Part shown: positions 25,813 through 34,720 of the stretch, one piece after another | How positions within the stretch are numbered: the stretch's first letter is position 1 | Layout of the letters: the number at the start of each line of letters is the position of its first letter | Assembly: GCF_004328645.1 (NCBI RefSeq) | Contig: NZ_CP031395.1 | Location: 3,187,501 to 3,251,500 of the forward strand | Source of the DNA: Hylemonella gracilis | Lineage (GTDB): Bacteria; Pseudomonadota; Gammaproteobacteria; Burkholderiales; Burkholderiaceae_C | DNA length: 64,000 nucleotides | Direction of reading: 5' to 3' | Translations under genes and position numbers: made by a program | The notes under the pieces: model-generated | Databases searched by the model: none | The model's input: the letters and a program-made list of their open reading frames with translations, nothing else | Told to the model about the DNA's origin: nothing

Positions 25813-26604
25813 TTACTTCTTGCCGCCGAACCACTGGGCGTGGATCTTGTCGTAGCTGCCGTCGGCCTTGATGGCCGCCAGGCCCTTGTTGATCTTCTCC
25901 AGCAGCTCGGTGTTGCCCTTGCGCACGGCGATGCCATACTGTTCGGGTGTGAAGCCGTCGTCGCTCACGGTCTTGAATTTGAAGTTGGCGTTGTTGTTGA
26001 CGTAGTTCTCGACCACGCCGTTGTCGGCCACCACGGCCTGCACGCCACCGGCTTCCAGTTCCTTCAGCGCCAGGGGCGTGGACTCGAAACGCTTGATGTT
26101 GGCGCTGTCCTTGCCCAGCAGGCCTTGCACGACGTCGTCACCCGTGGTGCCGGTCTGCACGCCCACCTTCAGGGTCTTGAGGTCGGCGAACTTGGCCACG
26201 GTGGACTTTTCGGCCACGGCGATCAGTTGCTTGGCGTCGAAATAAGGATTGGAGAAATCCATCGTCTGCTTGCGCTCGGCGGTGATGGTGATAGCCGACA
26301 CCAACAGGTCGCGGTCGCCTTGGGCCAGGGTGTTGAAGATACCTTCCCACGGCGTGTTGACGAACTTGACTTCCAGGCCCTGGTTGGCGGCGATGGCCTT
26401 CACCACGTCGATGTCGAAACCGACGATTGCGCCCTGGGCGTCCTGCGACTCGAAGGGGGCGTAGGCGGCGTCGGTGCCGACGACCAATGCCTTGGCGGCG
26501 ACTTCTTCTTTCTTGCCGCAGGCGGCGAGGCCGGCGACGGTCAGGCCCGCCAGCACCAGGGCAGCCAGCTTGAGAGTGGAACGTTTGGATTGTGCGGTTT
26601 GCAT
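25813..26604 (-). CDS. Amino-acid ABC transporter substrate-binding lipoprotein (family 3)
   Basis: A 263-residue periplasmic binding protein for a polar amino acid. It has a lipoprotein signal with lipobox LAAC (followed by GKKEE). The mature part has the family 3 signature GFDIDVVKAIA, then TPWEGIFNTLAQGDRDLLVSA, the MDFSNPYF segment, and VGVQTGTTGDD at the second lobe. AAGGA lies 7 bases before the ATG. Its permease is downstream past a terminator, an arrangement that makes the binding protein in excess. Substrate specificity is not determined. Confidence 0.92.
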   Translation of the reverse strand: MQTAQSKRSTLKLAALVLAGLTVAGLAACGKKEEVAAKALVVGTDAAYAPFESQDAQGAIVGFDIDVVKAIAANQGLEVKFVNTPWEGIFNTLAQGDRDLLVSAITITAERKQTMDFSNPYFDAKQLIAVAEKSTVAKFADLKTLKVGVQTGTTGDDVVQGLLGKDSANIKRFESTPLALKELEAGGVQAVVADNGVVENYVNNNANFKFKTVSDDGFTPEQYGIAVRKGNTELLEKINKGLAAIKADGSYDKIHAQWFGGKK

Positions 26605-26656
26605 AAAAGTCCTTGAAGGGGGTGAGAAACAAAAAAGAAACCGGAACCGTTATTGT

Positions 26657-26673
26657 CGCTTGGTTTGCAAGCG
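26657..26673. promoter_or_regulatory. Inverted repeat upstream of the binding-protein gene
   Basis: CGCTTG-GTTTG-CAAGCG, a perfect 6-bp inverted repeat about 55 bases before the binding-protein start, next to a GACAAT on the minus strand that could be a -10. It is a candidate operator. No bound regulator can be named. Confidence 0.35.
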
Positions 26674-26837
26674 CCCCGGCCTGTCCGACGCAGTGCCTGT
26701 TGGCGGTGAACCGGGGCGTGCCTACTCGACTTGGCTTCCGTTCGGCCAGGGCCCGAAGCGTGGCACAAACGAGCAATATTCGTACCCGTCCGACACACCG
26801 CGCAAACCGGCAGTCGCCCCAAGGCCGGGCTGCGTCA

Positions 26838-27428
26838 TCAACGCCGATCCGCCAAGGCATGGGCGATCGTGCCCAAGTCCACGTACTCCAGCTCGCTGCC
26901 GATGGGCACGCCGCGCGCCAGCCGCGTGACAGCCACCCCTCGGCTTCTCAAGCCTTCGGTGATCACATGCGCCGTGGCCTCCCCCTCGGCGGTGAAGTTG
27001 GTGGCGATGATGACTTCATGCACGCTGCCGTCACCCGCGCGCGCCATCAGGGCTGGCAGACCGATGTCCTTCGGGCCAATGCCATCCAGCGGGCTCAGGC
27101 GCCCCATGAGCACATGGTAGAGGCCCTTGTAGGCGCCTGTTCGTTCGAGCGCCATCTGGTCTGCGGGTGTTTCCACGACACACAGGCGACTCGTATCGCG
27201 GGCCGGGTCACTGCACAAGGCACAGACCTCGGTTTCGCTGAAGGTGTGGCAACGCGCGCAATGCCGTACCTGCGCCACCGCCTGCTGCAGGGCCCCGGCC
27301 AGCAGCTGTGCGCCTTCGCGGTCATGCTGCAGTAGATGGAAGGCCATGCGCTGCGCCGACCGTTGCCCCACGCCGGGCAGGCGACGCAAGGCATGAATCA
27401 GGGCGTCGAGGGAATGCGGATCGGACAC
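26838..27428 (-). CDS. recR: Recombination mediator protein RecR
   Basis: A 196-residue RecFOR-pathway protein that helps load RecA on gapped DNA. It has the N-terminal helix-hairpin-helix ([20 protein letters not shown]), the four-cysteine zinc site (CARCHTF and CALC) and the Toprim domain ([17 protein letters not shown]). Length is normal for the family (about 198). It is the third gene of the conserved dnaX-ybaB-recR cluster and lies 12 bases after ybaB. Confidence 0.96.
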   Translation of the reverse strand: MSDPHSLDALIHALRRLPGVGQRSAQRMAFHLLQHDREGAQLLAGALQQAVAQVRHCARCHTFSETEVCALCSDPARDTSRLCVVETPADQMALERTGAYKGLYHVLMGRLSPLDGIGPKDIGLPALMARAGDGSVHEVIIATNFTAEGEATAHVITEGLRSRGVAVTRLARGVPIGSELEYVDLGTIAHALADRR

Positions 27429-27440
27429 GCAGGCTTCGAA

Positions 27441-27773
27441 TCAGAAGGGAAACTTCAGGCCGCCGGGCAGTCCTGGCATGCCAGCGGTCAGCTTGCCCAT
27501 CTTCTCCTGCGAGGTTTCCTCGACCTTGCGCACGGCAGCATTGAAGGCTGCGGCCACCAGGTCCTCCAGCATGTCCTTGTCGTCGGCCAGCAGGCTGGGG
27601 TCGATGACGACACGCCTGACGTCGTGCTTGCCTGTCATCGTGACTTTGACCAGACCCGCGCCCGACTCGCCCGTGACTTCCATCAGGGCGATCTCGTCTT
27701 GCGCCTTCTTGAGGTTGTCCTGCATGGCCTGGGCCTGCTTCATGAGGCCCGCGAGTTGTCCTTTGTTGAACAT
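27441..27773 (-). CDS. ybaB: YbaB/EbfC nucleoid-associated protein
   Basis: A 110-residue DNA-binding protein of the YbaB/EbfC family, a homodimer that coats DNA. It opens with [24 protein letters not shown], as is usual, and has the core [19 protein letters not shown] and LVAAAFNAA. The C-terminal [12 protein letters not shown] is the typical glycine-rich tail. It sits between dnaX and recR, its usual place. Confidence 0.95.
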   Translation of the reverse strand: MFNKGQLAGLMKQAQAMQDNLKKAQDEIALMEVTGESGAGLVKVTMTGKHDVRRVVIDPSLLADDKDMLEDLVAAAFNAAVRKVEETSQEKMGKLTAGMPGLPGGLKFPF

Positions 27774-27839
27774 GCTTTTCCTTTTCAGATGATTGAGTCG
27801 AAGCGAGACGCGCGCCCGCGCCGCGCCCGGGGCGTGAGC

Positions 27840-29828
27840 TCAGGCGTCCACCGCCTTGATGCTGCCAGGCACGATTTTCGCGCCAAAGTCGCGCATCATC
27901 GCCTGCACAAAGGGGTTTTCGTGGATCAGTTGCTCGGCGGCCTGTTGTCGCTCGGCGGCGGCGGCGGCATTGCGCTTGGCCGGACTGTCGCTGACACGCC
28001 CGATTTCCACGGTCAGGGTCACGGCGTGGCCGGCAGCCTGCAAGGCGGTCTGCAGACGCTCACGGCTGCTGCCGGAATTCAGCGATTCCCGCTCGACGCG
28101 CAGCAACCAGTGCTGGCTGCTTCCGTTGGCATCGCGCGCGACCAGTTGAGATTGCAAAGCCAGTTCACGCACCAAGGCGGTCACGGCCTCGGCGGCGATG
28201 AGCTGGCGCACCAGGCCATGCCAGAAATTACCCTCCTCGGTCGGCACCAGGGGCGTGCCCGCGGCACCGGGTGCGGGAGTGTCCAGGCGCGCCTCGGGGG
28301 CCGTGCGCACGGGCAAGGGCATGGGCTCGGAGGATGACTGCGGAGTGGCCGAGATGGGGCGCGAGGCCAGCGACGCGGCGGGGCGCACCGCGTCCACCAC
28401 GGGCAGGCGTTGGCCTGGCCGGAGCGAGGCTGAGGACGCAGTTGCGGAGGCCGCCGATGACTCGGCGGGCTTCAGCGCGGGTGCGTTGTCCACGGGGTTC
28501 ATCGCCAAGGGGGCGGACGCTGCCGAACCCACGGGCGCGATCGACCGGGCGGGCATGGGCGCCTGAGGCGCAGCCATCCGCGCGACAGGTTGCGGCGCGG
28601 GAATGGAAATCGGCGCAGACCGGGAGGCCGGCATGGATTCCGGGACCGGCGAAGCCGTGGCCACGGCCCGCGGCGCGGCTTCAGCCAACGCTAGAGTTTT
28701 TTTTTCCTGCGCAGCACCTAAATTGGCGCCCGGCTTGAAGGCCAGCAGGCGCAGCAGCACCATGGTCAGACCGGCGTATTCATCGGGCGCCAGGCCCAGC
28801 TCGGCTCGGCCATGAAGGCAGATGCTGTAGAGCAGCTGCGTCTCATCGGGCGGCAAGATCGTCGCCAGACGGGCAATTTCCGCGCCGTCAGGATCGGCGG
28901 GGTCCGCGTGCATTCCGCCCGTGGCCTGATTGACGGCCATGCGCTGCAGTACGGCGCTCATCTCCTCGAGGGTCGCGGCGGCGGACAGACCGTGCAGGCG
29001 CAAGGCTTCGGAAGTCTCGATGACGGTCAATCCATCCCCCCGGGCCAGCGCATCGATCAGGCGCAGCACATGGCCGCGGTCGGCGCTGCCCAGCATCTGG
29101 CGCACGGCCGCCTCCTCCAGCCGCCCGGCGCCGAAGGCGATGGCTTGATCGGTCAGGCTCAGGGCGTCACGCATGGAACCGCGCGCGGCGCGCGAGAGCA
29201 GGCGCAGGGCGCCGGCCTCGGCCGCCACGTTCTCGGCGGCCAGCACGCGGGTCAGGTGCTCCAGCACTGTTTCGGGCGCCATGGGTCGCAGGTTGAACTG
29301 CAGGCAGCGTGACAGCACGGTGACCGGTACCTTCTGCGGATCGGTCGTCGCCAGAACGAACTTCAGGTACTCGGGCGGCTCCTCCAGGGTCTTCAGCATG
29401 GCGTTGAAGGCCGTGTTGGTCAGCATGTGCACTTCGTCGATCATGAAGACCTTGAAGCGCCCCTGCACCGGCTTGTAGACCGCCTGCTCCAGCAAGGCCT
29501 GTACCTCATCCACGCCACGATTGGAAGCGGCGTCGAGCTCGGTGTAGTCGACGAAACGACCGGCATCGATGTCCCGACAGGCCGGGCAGGCCCCACAGGG
29601 CTGGGCCGTGATGCCGCCCTGCCCGTCCGGCCCGGTGCAGTTCAGCGACTTGGCCAGCACCCGCGAAACCGTGGTCTTGCCAACACCCCGCGTGCCCGTG
29701 AACAGATAGGCATGGTGCAGACGCTGCTGTGTGAGCGCGTTCGCGAGAGCCTGCACGACGTGCTCCTGGCCCACCATTTCGGAGAAGCTCCGGGGACGGT
29801 ATTTGCGGGCGAGCACGAGATAAGACAT
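27840..29828 (-). CDS. dnaX: DNA polymerase III subunits gamma and tau
   Basis: The clamp-loader ATPase, 662 residues. Domains in order: Walker A GTRGVGKTTVSRVLAK; zinc module with CGACPAC; Walker B MIDEVHML; sensor 1 FVLATTDPQ; lid and collar to about residue 370; then an Ala/Pro-rich linker (380-530) and a tau-specific C-terminal domain from about 540. The ATG at 29828 (MSYLVLARKYRPRSF) is chosen; 17 extra in-frame codons upstream lack family similarity. An A9 run at codons 375-378 marks the boundary where a short gamma form would end. Confidence 0.97.
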   Translation of the reverse strand: MSYLVLARKYRPRSFSEMVGQEHVVQALANALTQQRLHHAYLFTGTRGVGKTTVSRVLAKSLNCTGPDGQGGITAQPCGACPACRDIDAGRFVDYTELDAASNRGVDEVQALLEQAVYKPVQGRFKVFMIDEVHMLTNTAFNAMLKTLEEPPEYLKFVLATTDPQKVPVTVLSRCLQFNLRPMAPETVLEHLTRVLAAENVAAEAGALRLLSRAARGSMRDALSLTDQAIAFGAGRLEEAAVRQMLGSADRGHVLRLIDALARGDGLTVIETSEALRLHGLSAAATLEEMSAVLQRMAVNQATGGMHADPADPDGAEIARLATILPPDETQLLYSICLHGRAELGLAPDEYAGLTMVLLRLLAFKPGANLGAAQEKKTLALAEAAPRAVATASPVPESMPASRSAPISIPAPQPVARMAAPQAPMPARSIAPVGSAASAPLAMNPVDNAPALKPAESSAASATASSASLRPGQRLPVVDAVRPAASLASRPISATPQSSSEPMPLPVRTAPEARLDTPAPGAAGTPLVPTEEGNFWHGLVRQLIAAEAVTALVRELALQSQLVARDANGSSQHWLLRVERESLNSGSSRERLQTALQAAGHAVTLTVEIGRVSDSPAKRNAAAAAERQQAAEQLIHENPFVQAMMRDFGAKIVPGSIKAVDA
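28697..28705 (-). other. Possible slippage site (A9) in dnaX for gamma subunit production
   Basis: On the coding strand CAG-GAA-AAA-AAA-ACT holds nine A residues at codons 375-378, just after the clamp-loader core. Losing one A gives stop TAG after codon 378. Gaining one A gives stop TGA after codon 382. Either would leave a gamma-like protein of 378-382 residues. E. coli makes gamma by frameshifting and Thermus by transcriptional slippage at an A9 tract in the same gene region. Use here is inferred. Confidence 0.5.
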
Positions 29829-29894
29829 GGGCACGGATTCTATGTGCTGCCCGCTGCGGCCCCTGGGACTCGCCATCACCCCATCGACTCTTCT

Positions 29895-29920
29895 TCAAAT
29901 TAAGTGAGTCAATCCGATAA
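29895..29920 (+). promoter_or_regulatory. Candidate sigma-28 (FliA) promoter of the chemoreceptor gene
   Basis: TCCGATAA at 29913-29920 matches 7 of 8 bases of the flagellar sigma-28 -10 box GCCGATAA. A TCAA 14 bases upstream is a poor -35 with spacing one base short. The site lies 108 bases before the chemoreceptor start, a gene class often under FliA control. Confidence 0.4.
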
Positions 29921-30027
29921 AACCCTATAAAACAATCTGAATTACAGGATTGTTAAGCTCCCTCGATTTGTAACAAACCGCAGCGCAGCGCCTCCTCGGG
30001 CCAGGCCCGGACGGGTTCAGACCTTCC

Positions 30028-31647
30028 ATGAAAAACCACCGCATCGGCACCCGCCTGGCCGCAGGCTTCGGTCTGCTCATCGTTTTTGCCCTGATCATGC
30101 TGGTCAGCGGGATCCACCAACTCCGCCATACCGCAGACGCCACGCGCCAGATGATGCAGGAACCCCTGCAGAAGGAACGCTTGGTGACGGACTGGTACGC
30201 CGGCATCAGCGCCAGCGTGCAGCGCGCCACGGCCATCGCGCGCAGCAGCGACAACGCCCTGACCGAACTGTTCGCGGCTGCCAACGCCGCTTCCAGCAAG
30301 GAAATCAGCGAGCGTCAGGCGCAGTTCGCCAAGCTCATCTCCAACCCGCAGGAGCAGGCCCTGTTTGACAAGGTCACCGAGTACCGCCAAGCCTATATCA
30401 AGGCGCGGGACGCAATCATCACCGCCAAGACCGCCGGCCAGCTCGACCAGGCTCAGCGGCTGTTCGAGCAAACGTTTTTGCCGGCCTCGCGCGACTACCT
30501 GGGCGGCCTGCAAAGCCTGCGCGACCACCAGCGCACGAGCATCGACCGCGTCGGTGCCGACATCGATGGCAGCGCGGCCCAAGGCTACGCCCTGCTGGGC
30601 GGCATCGGCCTGGCGATCGCGGTGGCGGGCGCGTTGATCGCCTGGTCGCTCACGCGCAGCATCGTCCAGCCACTGACGCAGGCCGTGCAGGCGGCGCGGG
30701 CCGTGGCCGACGGCGATCTCACGCGCGAGCTACGCACTGACGGCCGAGACGAGGCCGCACAACTGCTGCACGCACTGCGGGACATGACCGAACGGCTGCG
30801 CGGCATCGTGGGCGACGTGCTGCAGGGGTCTCAAGCCATCACCAGCTCGGCCACCCAGATCGCGGCAGGCAATCTGGACCTGTCGGGCCGCACCGAAGAA
30901 CAAGCCCGTTCCCTGCAGCAGACAGCGGCTTCCATGGAAGAGATCACCGCCACGGTACGCCACAACGCGGACAACGCCCGCCAGACCAACCAGCTGGCCC
31001 AGGAAACCGCCACGCAAGCGGCGCGCAGCGGTCACGTGGCCGACGAGGTGGTGGCGACGATGAGCAGCATCCACGACGCCTCGCGGCGCATCGTGGACAT
31101 CATCGCCGTGATCGACGGCATCGCCTTCCAGACCAATATCCTGGCATTGAACGCGGCGGTGGAAGCCGCGCGCGCGGGCGAGCAGGGCCGGGGCTTCGCG
31201 GTGGTGGCCAGCGAGGTGCGCAGCCTGGCCCAACGCTCGGCGGAGGCGGCCAAGGAAATCAAGGGCCTGATCGGCGACACGGTGAACAGGGTAGATGCGG
31301 GCACCCAGCTCGTGGAACAGGCCGGGGCCTCCATCCGCGAGGTCGTGACCAGCGTGCAACGCGTGCGCGACATCGTGGCCGAGATCAGCGCGGCCACGCA
31401 TGAGCAGACGGCGGGACTGGAACTGGTCAACCAGGCCATGTCGCAGATGGACCTGGTGACCCAGCAGAACACGGCCTTGGTGGAGGAATCCACCGCCGCG
31501 ACCCAGTCGCTGGAATCCCAGGCCCATCAGCTCGCGCGCACCGTCAGCGTCTTTCAAGTTGGCTCTTCCCAGCCCGCCGCCTTGGCGGCCCCGTCACGAC
31601 GGCCGGCGACGCCATTGCGCGGCATCCCTGGTCCGGCTGTGGCCTGA
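30028..31647 (+). CDS. Methyl-accepting chemotaxis protein
   Basis: A 539-residue chemoreceptor of Tsr/Tar topology. The first transmembrane segment is about residues 11-33 (FGLLIVFALIMLV). A periplasmic four-helix-bundle domain follows (about 34-185), then a second membrane segment (LLGGIGLAIAVAGALIAW) and a HAMP domain. The signalling domain has the conserved tip AFQTNILALNAAVEAARAG. It signals to CheA/CheW. It stands alone between dnaX and the SRP RNA gene, divergent from dnaX. There is no NWETF-type CheR-binding tail. Confidence 0.95.
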   Translation: MKNHRIGTRLAAGFGLLIVFALIMLVSGIHQLRHTADATRQMMQEPLQKERLVTDWYAGISASVQRATAIARSSDNALTELFAAANAASSKEISERQAQFAKLISNPQEQALFDKVTEYRQAYIKARDAIITAKTAGQLDQAQRLFEQTFLPASRDYLGGLQSLRDHQRTSIDRVGADIDGSAAQGYALLGGIGLAIAVAGALIAWSLTRSIVQPLTQAVQAARAVADGDLTRELRTDGRDEAAQLLHALRDMTERLRGIVGDVLQGSQAITSSATQIAAGNLDLSGRTEEQARSLQQTAASMEEITATVRHNADNARQTNQLAQETATQAARSGHVADEVVATMSSIHDASRRIVDIIAVIDGIAFQTNILALNAAVEAARAGEQGRGFAVVASEVRSLAQRSAEAAKEIKGLIGDTVNRVDAGTQLVEQAGASIREVVTSVQRVRDIVAEISAATHEQTAGLELVNQAMSQMDLVTQQNTALVEESTAATQSLESQAHQLARTVSVFQVGSSQPAALAAPSRRPATPLRGIPGPAVA

Positions 31648-31683
31648 GAAGGCGTGGGGCCGTAGCCCCCATGACGGCTCCGC

Positions 31684-31689
31684 TACAAT
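31684..31689 (+). promoter_or_regulatory. -10 element of the SRP RNA gene
   Basis: TACAAT lies 7 bases before the inferred 5' end of the 4.5S RNA. The -35 region is not well conserved. Confidence 0.6.
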
Positions 31690-31696
31690 GCCCCTC

Positions 31697-31790
31697 GACG
31701 GGCCTTCCCGCATGGCAAAGCGGCCTACCGGGTCAGGTGGGGAACCAAGCAGCCCACACCGTGGCGCCAGTGCCGGGGTCGAGGTCCGTC
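31697..31790 (+). ncRNA. ffs: Signal recognition particle RNA (4.5S, small bacterial type)
   Basis: About 94 bases folding into one hairpin: the ends GACGGGCCT and AGGTCCGTC pair with one G-U. The apical region has the conserved Ffh-binding elements GGTCAGG, GGAA, AGCAGCC and AGTGCCGGGGT, in the same order as in E. coli 4.5S RNA. It binds Ffh for co-translational membrane targeting. It lies near dnaX, as in many proteobacteria, but separated from it by the chemoreceptor gene. The opposing EAL gene ends 20 bases downstream. Confidence 0.92.
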
Positions 31791-31809
31791 ACCCTACACC
31801 CATGACGGT

Positions 31810-33066
31810 TCAGGCTTGACGCTCGGAACCTTCACCCTGTGCCAGAGCACGCAGACGCGGCCGCGCCTTGCGGGCCCAGGGCAGTAATTCTTCGGGCGGC
31901 ATAGGCTTGGCGATCAAGTAACCCTGCGCCACCTGGCAGCCCAGTCTGCGCAAGAGCCTCCAGTCAGCTTCCGACTCCACGCCTTCGGCCACGGTCGTCA
32001 CGCCCAGACGCTGCCCCATTTCCAGTGAGCTGCTCAGGATGGCAAGGCGATTGCTGCGGCTGCAGGCCCCGTCCACGAAGGCGCGATCGATCTTGAGTTC
32101 AGTGAATGGGCTGCGCGAGAGGGTCTGCATTGAGGAGTAGCCGATCCCGAAATCATCGATCGACAAGCCGAAGCCGCGCAATCCAAGACGGGCAAGGTGG
32201 GCCAGCGCCGGTTTGTTCAAGATCGCGGTCTCTGTCACCTCCCAGACGACCGATGAAGGGGAAACGCCATGCGCACCAACCACCGACGTCAATTGGTCCA
32301 CAAAGCCACGATCGGCGAGATCCTCGGCGGAGAGGTTCACCGACAGCGTCAGGGTCGGCATGAAGCGGTGCCATTGCGTGAGCAGCCGCAGCGACTGCTC
32401 CACGAGGGCAAGCGTAAAACGCGCCATCAGGGGCGTGCCCTCCAGGCTGGCAATGAAGGCCGCAGGACCGAGCAGGCCACGGGTCGGATGTTGCCAGCGT
32501 GCCAGTACCTCCACGCCCTTGAGCAACCCAGTGCCGATTTCCACCTTGGGTTGGACAAAGGGCACAAATTGGCCAGCAGACAGGGCATCCTCGATCTCCC
32601 GACTATCCTGAGGGTCGACGATCTGCGGCGTCTGGCTCGCGCCTCCGGCATGGGCCCGTGCAAGCAATCGCTTCAGATCGGCCAGGGTGATCGGCTTGGG
32701 CAGGGTGCCCAGCAATTGCAGCCGGACATCCTCCGCGACCAAGCTTTCCACCGTCTCCAGCAGGCGGGGATCACGCGCGCTCGTGACGACCAGATGGTCC
32801 ACACAATGCCGCTCGGCGACCTTGGAAATGAGTTCGATGCCATCCATGCCAGGCATGTCGACGTCGGTAACCAGAAGGTAGATGCGACCGCCCGCCAGCG
32901 ACTCAATGACTTGCAAGGCCTCGCGACCATCGACCGCTTCCAGGACCTGACCAAACGCGAACTTCTGCAGCAAGGACACCAGGTGTGCGCGCTGGGGCAG
33001 GCTGTCCTCAACCACGAGAGCGACGAAAGCGCCGTACTCGGTCATCGCCTTCGCCAGCACGGCCAT
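31810..33066 (-). CDS. Response regulator with EAL (c-di-GMP phosphodiesterase) output domain
   Basis: A protein of about 418 residues. Residues about 15-130 form a receiver: LVVEDS acidic pocket and the phospho-Asp in LVTDVDMPGMDG. Residues about 165-400 form an EAL domain with its catalytic set visible: EVLARWQHP (EAL variant EVL), NLSAEDL, WEVTETAI, IDDFGIGYSS, LKIDRAFV, VAEGVES. All metal and catalytic residues appear present, so hydrolysis of c-di-GMP is plausible. It is the last gene of the chemotaxis operon. The ATG at 33066 overlaps the end of cheB by 14 bases less than the longer alternative at 33132; ATG at 33045 is also possible. Confidence 0.9.
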   Translation of the reverse strand: MAVLAKAMTEYGAFVALVVEDSLPQRAHLVSLLQKFAFGQVLEAVDGREALQVIESLAGGRIYLLVTDVDMPGMDGIELISKVAERHCVDHLVVTSARDPRLLETVESLVAEDVRLQLLGTLPKPITLADLKRLLARAHAGGASQTPQIVDPQDSREIEDALSAGQFVPFVQPKVEIGTGLLKGVEVLARWQHPTRGLLGPAAFIASLEGTPLMARFTLALVEQSLRLLTQWHRFMPTLTLSVNLSAEDLADRGFVDQLTSVVGAHGVSPSSVVWEVTETAILNKPALAHLARLGLRGFGLSIDDFGIGYSSMQTLSRSPFTELKIDRAFVDGACSRSNRLAILSSSLEMGQRLGVTTVAEGVESEADWRLLRRLGCQVAQGYLIAKPMPPEELLPWARKARPRLRALAQGEGSERQA

Positions 33067-33079
33067 GCGTGGCCAGCCC

Positions 33080-34159
33080 TCATCGCCCCGCCTGCTGGAG
33101 TATTTCCCGGGGGATTGCCTGCAGGGGAACACTCCTCTCGACCGCCCCGCGTTTCACGGCTTCCTTGGGCATGCCGTAGACCACGCAGGTGGCTTCGTCC
33201 TGCGCCACGGTGCGAGCGCCGGCAGTGCGCATCTCCAGAAGGCCAGCGGCGCCATCGTCCCCCATGCCGGTCATGATCACACCCAAGGCATTGGCGCCCG
33301 CACATTTGGCGACGGAACGAAACAGCACGTCAACGGAGGGACGATGCCGGTTGACCAAGGGGCCATCCACCACCTCGACGAAATACTGGGCACCGGCCCG
33401 GCGCAGCAGCATGTGCTTGCCACCAGGCGCGATCAGAGCACGCCCGGGTACAACACGATCGTTGTTCACCGCTTCGCGGACCTCGATCTGGCACAAGCCG
33501 TTGAGGCGCGCTGCGAAGGCGGCGGTGAATTTCTCGGGCATGTGCTGCACGATGACGATGCCCGGACTCACGCGCGGCAGGTCGACCAGCACCTCCTCCA
33601 GCGCCTGCGTGCCTCCCGTGGACGTGCCGATCGCGATCACCTGCTCGGTGGTCTGGGCCAGGGCGCGCGATTCGGCGGCAGGCGGCAGGATGACATCCGC
33701 CGTGTTCTTGTCGCGCGGCGCGACGGACACGGCAGCGCCATGCCGCGCCAGGCGCGACACATTGGCACCCGCCGCGTCCTTGACCACGGAGATCAATTCG
33801 CGGGCGCTGGCATTCAGGAAGTTCTTGAGATCGAGCTTGGGCTTGGTGATGGTGGCGACCGCACCCGCCGACAGCGCTTCAATCGTCGTCTTGGCACCCT
33901 TCTCCGTCAGCGTCGAGCAGATCACGACCGGAGTCGGACGCTCGGCCATGATCTTGCGCAGAAAGGTCAGTCCGTCCATGCGCGGCATTTCCACATCCAG
34001 GACGATGACGTCAGGCCAGGTGGCCTTCATGCGTTCCATGGCGAGGATGGGATCGGATGCTGCGTTCATGACATCCAGCGCCGGATCGCTGCGCAGCACG
34101 GCCGACAGCACCTGCCGCACCACGGCAGAGTCGTCAACGATGAGGACCTTGATGCTCAT
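33080..34159 (-). CDS. cheB: Chemotaxis methylesterase/glutamine deamidase CheB
   Basis: A 359-residue two-domain enzyme. The receiver (about 1-120) has the DD pair in LIVDDSAVV and the phospho-Asp in [11 protein letters not shown]. The C-terminal esterase has the catalytic Ser in [11 protein letters not shown], the His in IVQHMPEKF and the Asp in GMGDDGAAG. It removes methyl groups from chemoreceptors for adaptation, switched on by CheA. Its start overlaps the cheD stop by 4 bases. Confidence 0.96.
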   Translation of the reverse strand: MSIKVLIVDDSAVVRQVLSAVLRSDPALDVMNAASDPILAMERMKATWPDVIVLDVEMPRMDGLTFLRKIMAERPTPVVICSTLTEKGAKTTIEALSAGAVATITKPKLDLKNFLNASARELISVVKDAAGANVSRLARHGAAVSVAPRDKNTADVILPPAAESRALAQTTEQVIAIGTSTGGTQALEEVLVDLPRVSPGIVIVQHMPEKFTAAFAARLNGLCQIEVREAVNNDRVVPGRALIAPGGKHMLLRRAGAQYFVEVVDGPLVNRHRPSVDVLFRSVAKCAGANALGVIMTGMGDDGAAGLLEMRTAGARTVAQDEATCVVYGMPKEAVKRGAVERSVPLQAIPREILQQAGR

Positions 34160-34713
34160 GAGACCATCTTTGTATCGAGACGGTCCAGATCGGTCTTCTC
34201 AATATCCTGCAGCACCCTGCGGGTCACCAGCAAGGTCGGATCATTGGGTCTGACATGGTGCATCCAGACGTCCCCCGTCATGACATCGAACATGATCTTG
34301 CGGTAACCGGTCCCGAAGAGACTTTCGCCCACAATGGGTATGTGGTGGGACAGCAGCATCGCGCGGGCGGCATTGCCGTTGCTGCGCCCGATGTCCTTCA
34401 GCTTGATGGAACCGTCGGTCGTGAACATGGCTCCTCCGCCGAAAATCTTGGCCTCGCACTCCTGCGGAGACACGCCGACCAGTCTAAATTTGTTCAACAT
34501 AAGCTCCAGGGAGTCCTCACCGTACCGCCCGTTCAGCCGCTTCTCGCCGGAGCGGCCACTCAACAGAAAATGGGACATGGCCCCCACACGCAGGTGCGGA
34601 TGCCACAAGGTGATCGATACACAGGACCCCAGCAATGTCCGGATGTGACTGCGTTCATCACCGACATAAAAATCCCCCGGCAGGAGAAACACCTTGACCA
34701 TGGACGGACTCAT
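34156..34713 (-). CDS. cheD: Chemoreceptor glutamine deamidase CheD
   Basis: A 185-residue enzyme that converts receptor Gln to Glu, and in some species interacts with CheC or CheY. The catalytic Cys is in [11 protein letters not shown], and the conserved His is in GAMSHFLL. The family features ERYGEDSL-like [10 protein letters not shown] and FGGGAMF are also present. It lies between cheR (8 bases upstream) and cheB (overlapping), the usual order. Confidence 0.95.
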   Translation of the reverse strand: MSPSMVKVFLLPGDFYVGDERSHIRTLLGSCVSITLWHPHLRVGAMSHFLLSGRSGEKRLNGRYGEDSLELMLNKFRLVGVSPQECEAKIFGGGAMFTTDGSIKLKDIGRSNGNAARAMLLSHHIPIVGESLFGTGYRKIMFDVMTGDVWMHHVRPNDPTLLVTRRVLQDIEKTDLDRLDTKMVS

Positions 34714-34720
34714 GACGAAC

